Assembly (NCBI RefSeq): GCF_900157365.1
Contig: NZ_FUEZ01000004.1
Coordinates: 3,087,066-3,151,065 of the forward strand
Length of the DNA stretch: 64,000 nt
Source of the DNA: Mycobacterium numidiamassiliense
GTDB lineage: Bacteria; Actinomycetota; Actinomycetes; Mycobacteriales; Mycobacteriaceae
Direction of reading: 5' to 3'
The notes beneath the pieces are model-generated. The model was not told the origin of the DNA, did no database searches, and worked only from the letters and a program-made list of their open reading frames with translations. A program made the translations under genes and the position numbers. Below, in pieces: positions 57,582 through 64,000 of the stretch. Position 1 is the stretch's first letter. Each line of letters begins with the position of its first letter.

Positions 57582-58518
57582 TCGAGTCGACATCGCGCGC
57601 GCCCGGTGGCGTGACCGGCACAGCGCGCTACACCTCGCGGTCAGTGCTGCCAACGACTGCCTGCAGCGCGCTGGATGCGATCCAAATGAGCTGGATCTTG
57701 TAGTCAATGCCGGGATTTACCGCGACCGCAACCTGGGGGAGCCTGCGCTGGCCGCGCTGATTCAGGATGACATCGGGGCCAACCCCGAGGATCCCCACGA
57801 TGACGCTCACGGTACCTTCTCCTTCGATATCGCCAACGGCGCCTGCGGGGTACTGACTGCGCTGCAGATCGTCGACGGATTCCTGCGGTCGCACAGCATC
57901 GACCGCGCGCTCGTCGTCGCCAGTGATGCCAACCCGGGACATGGCATGAGCGAGCACTTTCCGTTCTCGGCTACTGGAGCGGCGGTGTTGTGCGGGTGGA
58001 CCGATGACAGCTACGGCCTGGGCCGGGTGTCCTGGGTCAATGCCTACGATTCCCAAGACGGCTCCGAGATATTCTCTGCGACAGTCGGATTCGCTGATGC
58101 ACGTAACGTTCTCCGGTTCAGCCAGGCAGCCGACATGGATGAGCGATTCGCCGCGGCGGCTGCGCAGGCGGCGCACGAATGCCTGGATGCGCAATCCGTG
58201 CCGCTTTCCGACATCGACCTCATCGTCGCGGCACCGGCCCGGCCGGGGTATCGCACCGCCTTGGCCAACCGGCTTGGGGTGCCGGTCGACAAGATCAGCG
58301 TCGCCGATGATCAGCGGATGCATACAGCTGCGCTGGCGGCGGCGTTTGAGCAGCACGCCGACCGGTTGCCAGTGGGCGCGCAGATTCTGCTGGTCGCCGC
58401 TGGTGCGGGCGTCACCGCCGGTGCCGCCCTGTACTGCCAGCCGCCGCCCAGCTTCAGGACTTTCGACCCTCACGGCGAGGTGACGGGAGAGAGGACAGTG
58501 TCGGAATGGAGCATTTAA
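57565..58518 (+). CDS. Ketosynthase-like partner protein lacking catalytic His and Asn
   Basis: 317 residues with the thiolase-like fold. The nucleophile region FDIANGACGVLTALQIVDGFL keeps Cys94 and is followed by RALVVASDANPGH. Where KAS III enzymes have HQAN-type histidine, this protein has IVAAPARPGYRTALANRLG, and the GNTSAAS asparagine loop is replaced by VADDQRMHTAALAAAF. It is therefore unlikely to decarboxylate malonyl units alone. It overlaps the complete ketosynthase gene by 17 bp and tgs1 by 13 bp, implying coupled translation and probably a heteromeric complex. ATG 57565 is used; the N-terminus is shorter than its partner's. Confidence 0.78.
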   Translation: MGTVIDRVDIARARWRDRHSALHLAVSAANDCLQRAGCDPNELDLVVNAGIYRDRNLGEPALAALIQDDIGANPEDPHDDAHGTFSFDIANGACGVLTALQIVDGFLRSHSIDRALVVASDANPGHGMSEHFPFSATGAAVLCGWTDDSYGLGRVSWVNAYDSQDGSEIFSATVGFADARNVLRFSQAADMDERFAAAAAQAAHECLDAQSVPLSDIDLIVAAPARPGYRTALANRLGVPVDKISVADDQRMHTAALAAAFEQHADRLPVGAQILLVAAGAGVTAGAALYCQPPPSFRTFDPHGEVTGERTVSEWSI

Positions 58519-59909
58519 GTGCCCTCGATGCGACTTTCCTCGAGGTCGAAGACTCCGATCCGCATGTGAGTCTGGCGATCGGCAGCGTTTCGATCATGGA
58601 AGGGCCGGCTCCGAGCTACGAGGAGTTCGTCTCGACCTTCGCCGAACGGGCAACGACAATTCCGCGCTGCGCACAGATCCTGCGGACGCATCCGCTCGAT
58701 CTCGGCTCGCCCGAATGGGCCGATGACCCGCACTTCGACATCTCGCGGCACCTGCACCGTCTTGCCCTGCCGCATCCTGGCGACGACGCGGCATTGTTCG
58801 AGATGGTCGCGTCGGTGATGGAGCGGCGGCTTGATCGCGAGCGCCCATTATGGGAGTGCTGGATCTTCGAGGGGCTGAGTGATGACCGGTGGGCCGTGCT
58901 GACCAAGGTTCACCACTGCATGGCCGATGGCATCGCGACAACGCAGATGCTGGCGAAGTTCAGCGATAACGGCGGCGGCGACAGCTTCGCCAGCGACATT
59001 CGCGCAGCCAAGGAGCCGGTCCGGCATGGGCTGGGTCTGCCGAAGGTGAGCTTGAACCCGTTGGACTGGGTGAGCGGGATCGGGCAGGGTGCGTTTGCCG
59101 CGGTGGCCGCAGCCGAACACATGGCGGTGGGTGCGGCCGAACTGACGGCCAGTCTGCTCAGCGCGTCGCCGGAATCGTCGCTGAACGGGCCCGTCACAAC
59201 GATGCGACGCTACAGCGCGGCCCGGGTCCTGTTGGCTGACCTGCAGGAGATTTCTCACGCGTTCGACGTGACGCTCAACGACGTTGCGTTAGCGGCGATC
59301 ACCGACAGTTACCGCAGGATCTTGCTTGACCGCGGTGAGCAGCCCGGCCGCAACTCGCTGCGCACGCTTGTTCCGGTTTCGGTCCGTGCGGCGAACCACT
59401 TCGACATGGCCGACAACCGAGTCTCGGCGATGCTGCCGTTGCTGCCGGTCGACGAGGCGGACCCGGTGAAGCAGTTGCAGCTGGTGCACAGCCGGCTTAC
59501 GCGGGCCAAGGCCAGCGGTCAACGCGAAGGAGGCAACGCGCTGACTTCGGCGGCCAAAAATGTCCCGTTCGCGTTCTCGGCGTGGGCCATTCGCTTGTTG
59601 ACTCGGTTGCCCCAAAAGGCGGTGGTCGCCGTGGCGACCAACGTTCCCGGGCCACGGAATGGGCAGAAACTGATGGGCCGACGGGTGCTGGAAGTCCTGC
59701 CGATTCCGCCGATCGCTCTTCATCTGCGCACCGCCGTTGCGATGCTCAGCTACACCGATCAGTTCATTTTTGGCATCACCGCCGACTACGACACCGCGCC
59801 CGATATCGAGGCCCTGGCAACGGGAATCGAGGATGGGGTTGCGCGGCTGCTCACGGCCAGCCGCGCGCGTCGCCGCAAACGCGGATCTAACCCGCATGGG
59901 CGAAAGTGA
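58506..59909 (+). CDS. tgs1: Triacylglycerol synthase Tgs1 (Rv3130c ortholog)
   Basis: 467 residues (Rv3130c has 463). Similarity is strong from the start MEHLSALDATFLEVEDSDPHVSLAIG, through the catalytic TKVHHCMADGIATTQMLA (HHxxxDG), LNGPVTTMRRYSAARVLLAD and FDVTLNDVALAAITDSYR, to NVPGPRNGQKLMGRRVLEVLPIPPIALHLRTAVAMLSY. It makes triacylglycerol from acyl-CoA and diacylglycerol, the main storage lipid of hypoxic mycobacteria. ATG 58506 overlaps the ketosynthase-like gene by 13 bp. In M. tuberculosis tgs1 neighbours Rv3131; here the neighbour is a ketosynthase pair. Confidence 0.94.
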   Translation: MEHLSALDATFLEVEDSDPHVSLAIGSVSIMEGPAPSYEEFVSTFAERATTIPRCAQILRTHPLDLGSPEWADDPHFDISRHLHRLALPHPGDDAALFEMVASVMERRLDRERPLWECWIFEGLSDDRWAVLTKVHHCMADGIATTQMLAKFSDNGGGDSFASDIRAAKEPVRHGLGLPKVSLNPLDWVSGIGQGAFAAVAAAEHMAVGAAELTASLLSASPESSLNGPVTTMRRYSAARVLLADLQEISHAFDVTLNDVALAAITDSYRRILLDRGEQPGRNSLRTLVPVSVRAANHFDMADNRVSAMLPLLPVDEADPVKQLQLVHSRLTRAKASGQREGGNALTSAAKNVPFAFSAWAIRLLTRLPQKAVVAVATNVPGPRNGQKLMGRRVLEVLPIPPIALHLRTAVAMLSYTDQFIFGITADYDTAPDIEALATGIEDGVARLLTASRARRRKRGSNPHGRK

Positions 59910-60003
59910 AACCCTGTGCTAGGCAAACAGGTCGCGACGGCTGGGATTTCGGCAGCGGATCTTGCCCTCTGACAAAGGCGGCGAGTCAAACGCATGGGCC
60001 AAT

Positions 60004-60038
60004 AGGTAATTCGCCCTTGAGGTGGGGACCTTTCGGCC
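60004..60038. promoter_or_regulatory. Candidate DosR boxes upstream of small 60127 gene
   Basis: 60025-60038 gggacctttcggcc region (seven of nine, one base long at the centre) and 60004-60017 aggtaattcgccct (six of nine), 21 bp apart, about 90-125 bp before ATG 60127. The interval 59910-60126 has no supported gene. Confidence 0.5.
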
Positions 60039-60126
60039 ATGGCGGTGCCCGCGAGGCTGCAGAACTCTTAGCTAGAGCAATGGCCGCGAAGCGGTCCCGA
60101 CGAAGCCGTTAGGAAACCGAACAATC

Positions 60127-60390
60127 ATGGCTCACCGTGCATCGCCCGCTTTCATTGATCTGTCCGCGCTCCTGTCTTCAGTGTCAGACCAGGCACTGCT
60201 TGCCGATCCCGCGCTGAGGGCGCTAATGGGCGACTACCTCTGCCACCAAATATATTTGGCCGATTGGCATGCCCGGCAGCCCGCCAGACGTCATGGCGAA
60301 TTCAAGGACTGGATCATCGAAGGCCGGGCATTGTTCGACGGGCTCGACGCACTCAAAGCGATCGCCTATAGCTACCTGCGGCAGGATTGA
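60127..60390 (+). CDS. Small protein of unknown function
   Basis: 87 residues from ATG 60127. Soluble and helical: FIDLSALLSSVSDQALLADP, then LMGDYLCHQIYLADWHARQP, then WIIEGRALFDGLDALKAIAY. There is no strong ribosome binding site (gaaaccgaac) and no named family recognised. Candidate DosR cores lie about 90-125 bp upstream. The double-GNAT gene follows 49 bp later, so the two could be cotranscribed. Confidence 0.6.
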   Translation: MAHRASPAFIDLSALLSSVSDQALLADPALRALMGDYLCHQIYLADWHARQPARRHGEFKDWIIEGRALFDGLDALKAIAYSYLRQD

Positions 60391-60439
60391 CACATGGTCG
60401 GCGTCGAGTGATGGCACCGGAGAGCGGACGGCCATTGTC

Positions 60440-61294
60440 GTGTTGACCATTCGTCCGGCGAGTTCAGCAGATGTGCCGGAGTCTGGCCGCATCTGCTATG
60501 ACGCCTTCGCGTCAATCGCTGCGCGGCACGGATTTCCGCCAGATGTCGCGTCGATCGACGCCGCGACCTCCCTGGTTTCACGGTTGATCGCACATCCCGG
60601 TTTCTTCAGTGCGGTCGCCGAGTGCGACGGGCGAATCGTGGGAAGCAGCTTCCTGGACGAGCGTTCGACGATCGCCGGCGTAGGACACGTCACGGTCGCG
60701 CCGGAGGTGCAGGACCGCCGGATCGGCCGGGAGTTGATGCTTACGGTGCTCCAACGTTGCGCGCAGCGGAAGGTGGCGGGTGTGCGCTTGTTGCAGGCCG
60801 CCTATCACTACCGCTCGATGAGCCTGTACGCCAAACTCGGCTTCGACGTGCGTGAGCCTTTTGCTGCGATGCAGGGCAACCCACTGGGACTACGGTTCTC
60901 CGGATACGACGTCCGCACGGCCACGGAGGCCGACGTGGAGTCGTGCAACGCCTTGTGTCTTCGTGTGCACGGCCACGACCGCGGCGGGGAGTTGCGCGGC
61001 GTCGTCGCCAGGGCGGGAGCCAGGGTGGTCGAACGCGGAGGCCGCATTACCGGATACACCACTGGCATCGGCTTTTACGGGCATTCGGTGGCCGAAACCA
61101 ATGATGATCTGCAGGCGCTCATTGGTGCAGCCGACGCATTCGCGGGTCCTGGGTTTCTTGTCCCGATGCGTAATACCGAGCTGCTGCGCTGGTGCCTGGC
61201 CCACGGACTGCGGGTGTTCGTCGCCGTGAATCTCATGACGATCGGCCTATATTCGGAGCCGCGCGGCCCGTTTCTTGCATCGACATGGTATTGA
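60440..61294 (+). CDS. Double-domain GNAT acetyltransferase
   Basis: 284 residues from GTG 60440 (agagcgga upstream; the start is not certain). Residues around 1-140 form a GNAT domain with LTIRPASSADVPESGRICYDAF, GRIVGSSFLDERSTIAGVGHVTVAPEVQDRRIGRELMLTVLQR (acetyl-CoA loop) and YHYRSMSLYAKLGFDVREPF. Residues around 150-284 form a second, less typical GNAT-like domain, with VRTATEADVESCNALC and ITGYTTGIGFYGHSV. Substrate unknown. It is the last gene of the island before arginine biosynthesis. Confidence 0.8.
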   Translation: MLTIRPASSADVPESGRICYDAFASIAARHGFPPDVASIDAATSLVSRLIAHPGFFSAVAECDGRIVGSSFLDERSTIAGVGHVTVAPEVQDRRIGRELMLTVLQRCAQRKVAGVRLLQAAYHYRSMSLYAKLGFDVREPFAAMQGNPLGLRFSGYDVRTATEADVESCNALCLRVHGHDRGGELRGVVARAGARVVERGGRITGYTTGIGFYGHSVAETNDDLQALIGAADAFAGPGFLVPMRNTELLRWCLAHGLRVFVAVNLMTIGLYSEPRGPFLASTWY

Positions 61295-61418
61295 TTGCCC
61301 GCAACAGACGCTCTCGGGGCCCAAGGGCTGGCCCGCCCAGGCCGAATGACCCTATCCGGTGGAGAGATTCGTTCATAGCGTTGACATGACGAAGTGCACG
61401 AAACGAAGGGCAACACGA

Positions 61419-62462
61419 ATGGGTGTCACTACGACAGTGGCGATTGCCGGTGCCAGTGGCTATGCGGGTGGTGAGATTCTGCGGCTACTTCTGGGCCATC
61501 CGGCCTACCGCGACGGACGATTGGCCATCGGCGCACTGACCGCCGGTGATAGTGCGGGCACTCCGCTGGCCGAACACCATCCGAACCTGCTGCCGCTTGG
61601 TAGTCGCGTGCTGCAACCTACCGACGCTGCCGCGCTAGCCGGTCACGACGTCGTGTTTACGGCTTTGCCGCCCGGCCGCTCGGCCGGCCTCGCCGCACAG
61701 CTCGGCGAGGACACGCGAATCATCGACTGCGGCGGCGACTTTCGGCTGCGCGACGCCGCCGTCTGGGAACGGTTCTACGGGTGTGCGCACGCGGGCACCT
61801 GGCCCTATGGTCTGCCCGAGTTGCCCGGCGCCCGTGACCAATTGCGGGGTGCCACCCGGATCGCCGTGCCCGGTTGCTATCCGACCGCGGCCCTGCTGGC
61901 CCTGGTGCCGGCGGTGGCTGAAGGCCTCGCCGAACCCGCAGTGACCGTAGTGGCGGTCAGCGGAACCTCGGGCGCCGGCCGCGCGGCCAAGGTGGAGTTG
62001 CTCGGCTCGGAAGTCATCGGATCTGCGCGCGCCTACAACATCGGTGGCGTACACCGCCACACTCCCGAGATCGCCCAGGGACTGCGGACGGTGACCGACC
62101 GTGACGTATCCGTCTCCTTTACGCCGGTACTTATCCCCACTACCCGCGGAATTCTGGCCACCTGCACCGCGCGGTGCGTTGCTCCCGTATCGCAGGTACG
62201 TGCCGCCTACGAAAAGCACTACAGCGGTGAGCCGTTCGTACATCTGCTACCGGAGGGCCGACTGCCCCGCACCGGCGCGGTCATCGGCAGCAACGCCGCG
62301 CAGATGGCGGTCGCTGTCGACGAAGATGCCGAAACCCTGGTGGTTGTCTGCGCAATCGACAATCTCGTCAAAGGCACAGCCGGAGCCGCCGTGCAGTCGA
62401 TGAATCTCGCAGTGGGTTGGCCGGAAACGGACGGGCTGTCCGTTGTGGGGCTGGCGCCATGA
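61419..62462 (+). CDS. argC: N-acetyl-gamma-glutamyl-phosphate reductase
   Basis: 347 residues from ATG 61419 (gaaggg 10 nt upstream). The NADP motif VAIAGASGYAGGEILRLL is at the N-terminus, the catalytic Cys lies in IAVPGCYPTAALLAL, and SGTSGAGRAAKVELL and HRHTPEI follow. It ends with GWPETDGLSVVGLAP, as in mycobacterial ArgC. It makes N-acetylglutamate semialdehyde in the third step of arginine synthesis. Its stop overlaps the argB start (ATGA at 62459-62462). In M. tuberculosis argJ lies between argC and argB; it is absent here. No DosR core upstream. Confidence 0.95.
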   Translation: MGVTTTVAIAGASGYAGGEILRLLLGHPAYRDGRLAIGALTAGDSAGTPLAEHHPNLLPLGSRVLQPTDAAALAGHDVVFTALPPGRSAGLAAQLGEDTRIIDCGGDFRLRDAAVWERFYGCAHAGTWPYGLPELPGARDQLRGATRIAVPGCYPTAALLALVPAVAEGLAEPAVTVVAVSGTSGAGRAAKVELLGSEVIGSARAYNIGGVHRHTPEIAQGLRTVTDRDVSVSFTPVLIPTTRGILATCTARCVAPVSQVRAAYEKHYSGEPFVHLLPEGRLPRTGAVIGSNAAQMAVAVDEDAETLVVVCAIDNLVKGTAGAAVQSMNLAVGWPETDGLSVVGLAP

Positions 62463-63346
62463 CCGCGACCGCAACCGCCACCGTTGCCCGCGAAGAAAAG
62501 GCCAAAATATTGGCCGAGGTGCTGCCGTGGCTCAAGCATCTTCACGGCAAGATCGTAGTCGTCAAATATGGCGGCCACGCGATGATCGATGACAACCTGC
62601 GGCGGGCGTTCGCCGCCGACATGGTGTTCCTGCGCAACTGCGGCATTCGACCGATCGTCGTGCACGGTGGGGGACCGCAGATCAGCGCAATGCTGAAGCG
62701 GCTCAACATCCCCAGCGAATTCAAGGGCGGCTTCAGGGTCACCACTCCAGAGGTGCTCGACGTGGCACGCATGGTGCTCTTCGGCCACGTCGGCAGGGAA
62801 TTGGTGAACCTGATCAACGCCCACGGGCCGTACGCGGTCGGCATCACCGGCGAGGATGCGCAGTTGTTTACCGCAACACGGCGCAGCGTCATGGTCGACG
62901 GTGTGCCCACCGACATCGGTCTGGTCGGTGATGTCCAAAGCGTCAACACCGCGGCTGTGCTCGATCTCATCAATCAGCGCATTCCGGTGGTCTCATCGAT
63001 CGCCCCGGACGCCGAGGGCGTGGTGTACGACATCAACGCCGACACCGCTGCGGCCGCGCTGGCTCAAGCGCTGCGGGCCGAGAAGTTGCTCGTTCTGACT
63101 GATGTGGACGGGCTCTATACGGACTGGCCGGACCGGGATTCACTGGTCGGCGAAATCGACACGGTGAGACTGGCCGAGATATTGCCATCGCTGGAATCCG
63201 GCATGGCGCCCAAGGCCGAGGCCTGCTTACGCGCCGTCGAGGGCGGGGTACCCAGTGCGCACATCATCGACGGGCGGGTCGAGCACGGCGTGCTGGTTGA
63301 GCTCCTCACCAACGACGGCGCTGGAACCAAGGTGCTGCGCGCATGA
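62459..63346 (+). CDS. argB: Acetylglutamate kinase
   Basis: 295 residues from ATG 62459, coupled to argC by a 4-bp overlap. Motifs: KIVVVKYGGHAMIDDNLRRAFAADMVFLRNCGIRPIVVHGGGPQISAMLKRL (phosphate and acetylglutamate sites), EFKGGFRVTTPEVLDVARMVL, GLVGDVQSVNTAAV and the C-terminal AEACLRAVEGGVPSAHIIDGRVEHGVLVELLT. It is the arginine-sensitive type, with the N-terminal helix. It catalyses the second step. argD starts at its stop (ATGA). Confidence 0.96.
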   Translation: MTATATATVAREEKAKILAEVLPWLKHLHGKIVVVKYGGHAMIDDNLRRAFAADMVFLRNCGIRPIVVHGGGPQISAMLKRLNIPSEFKGGFRVTTPEVLDVARMVLFGHVGRELVNLINAHGPYAVGITGEDAQLFTATRRSVMVDGVPTDIGLVGDVQSVNTAAVLDLINQRIPVVSSIAPDAEGVVYDINADTAAAALAQALRAEKLLVLTDVDGLYTDWPDRDSLVGEIDTVRLAEILPSLESGMAPKAEACLRAVEGGVPSAHIIDGRVEHGVLVELLTNDGAGTKVLRA

Positions 63347-64000
63347 CCCACACCGACACGCTGCTGCACCGATGGGACTCCGTAATGATGACGAACTATG
63401 GCACTCCGCCGCTGGCACTCGCCCGCGGCGACGGTGCAGTGCTCGTCGATGTTGACGGCAAGACCTACATTGACCTGCTGGGCGGAATAGCGGTCAACAT
63501 CCTGGGCCACCGCCACCCCGCGGTGATCGAAGCCGCAACGCGTCAGCTGAACATGTTGGGCCACACCTCTAATCTCTACGCCCACGAGCCCGGTATCGCG
63601 TTGGCCGAAGCCTTGGTAGAGCTGTGGGGTGTTGACGGCGCGCGGGTGTTCTTTTGTAACTCCGGCACCGAAGCCAACGAGTTGGCGTTCAAACTGTCCC
63701 GGCTCATGGGCCGCACGAAACTCGTTGCCACTCAACGGGCGTTTCACGGTCGCACGATGGGATCGCTGGCGCTGACCGGCCAGCCCGAGAAGCAAGCGCC
63801 GTTCGCGCCGCTGCCCGGCTACGTCACCTACGTCCCGTACGGGGACGTTGACGCGCTGGCGGCGACCGTGACCAACGAAACCGCGGCGGTATTCCTCGAA
63901 CCGATCATGGGCGAAGCAGGTGTTGTCGTCCCGCCGGCGGGTTACCTGGTCGCAGCCAGAGAGATCACCGCCCGGCACGGCGCATTGCTGGTGATCGATG
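63343..64000 (+). CDS. argD: Acetylornithine aminotransferase, 5' part (cut by window end)
   Basis: The frame from ATG 63343 stays open to base 64000 (219 codons). It starts MTHTDTLLHRWDSVMMTNYG and contains LVDVDGKTYIDLLGGIAVNILGHRHPAV, FFCNSGTEANELAFKLSR and TQRAFHGRTMGSLALTGQPEKQ, typical of class III PLP aminotransferases of the ArgD type. The PLP lysine lies beyond the window. It overlaps argB by four bases, completing an argC-argB-argD run. Confidence 0.95.
   Translation, partial: MTHTDTLLHRWDSVMMTNYGTPPLALARGDGAVLVDVDGKTYIDLLGGIAVNILGHRHPAVIEAATRQLNMLGHTSNLYAHEPGIALAEALVELWGVDGARVFFCNSGTEANELAFKLSRLMGRTKLVATQRAFHGRTMGSLALTGQPEKQAPFAPLPGYVTYVPYGDVDALAATVTNETAAVFLEPIMGEAGVVVPPAGYLVAAREITARHGALLVID

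Overview
The window is chromosomal DNA of a non-tuberculous Mycobacterium or close relative, of high GC content. Protein after protein reads as an ortholog of the Mycobacterium tuberculosis DosR (DevR) dormancy regulon: Rv2628, Rv3131, Rv1733c, Rv0569, Rv0079/RafH, Rv2629, Rv2627c, Rv2625c, Rv2624c, Rv2623 (broken here), Acg-type nitroreductases, HspX, Rv2030c, PfkB, DosR, DosS, FdxA, Rv2004c and Tgs1. The genus call rests on remembered family sequences, not on a database search.

Layout. 1-500 is the 3' end of a CPA2-type antiporter. 638-8.5 kb holds Rv2628-like and Rv3131-like genes, a methyltransferase/XRE-cupin pair, a frameshifted Rv1733c-like gene and a five-gene group 3b [NiFe]-hydrogenase operon (beta, gamma, small and large subunits, maturation protease). 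9-14 kb holds DUF302, flavin-reductase-like, Rv0569-like, RafH and DUF5709 proteins. 14-31 kb holds Rv2629-like, beta-propeller, FadD, a cAMP-type lysine acetyltransferase, flavodoxin, Rv2627c-like, WS/DGAT, SPFH, SpoIIAA-like, the Rv2625c-Rv2624c operon, an rv2623 pseudogene and a DUF2156 protein. 32-40 kb holds pyridoxamine-oxidase-like proteins, two Acg-like nitroreductases, a multicopper oxidase, a VIT1/CCC1 protein and a universal stress protein (USP). 40-45.7 kb is hspX-Rv2030c-pfkB followed by an exported protease. 46-50 kb is USP-dosR-dosS. 50-56 kb is a USP array with fdxA and an Rv2004c-like kinase. 56.5-60 kb is a ketosynthase pair joined to tgs1. After 61.4 kb housekeeping arginine biosynthesis (argC-argB-argD, argJ missing) begins.

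How it works together. About two dozen promoters carry matches to the DosR core GGGNCNNWNGNCCC. Most are tandem pairs whose starts lie 21-24 bp apart, usually 22, so the island looks like one regulon whose regulator it also encodes. The products fit hypoxic or non-growing life: H2/NAD(P) redox balancing, ferredoxin and flavodoxin, nitroreductases, ribosome hibernation, a small heat shock protein, storage lipid synthesis and stress signalling. The least expected parts are the ketosynthase pair translationally coupled to tgs1, dosS separated from dosR by a hairpin and a possible own promoter, decay of rv2623, and the FadD/lysine-acetyltransferase pair sharing a DosR-like palindrome.

No tRNA, rRNA, CRISPR array, insertion sequence or phage gene was recognised. 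DosR box calls were made by eye.
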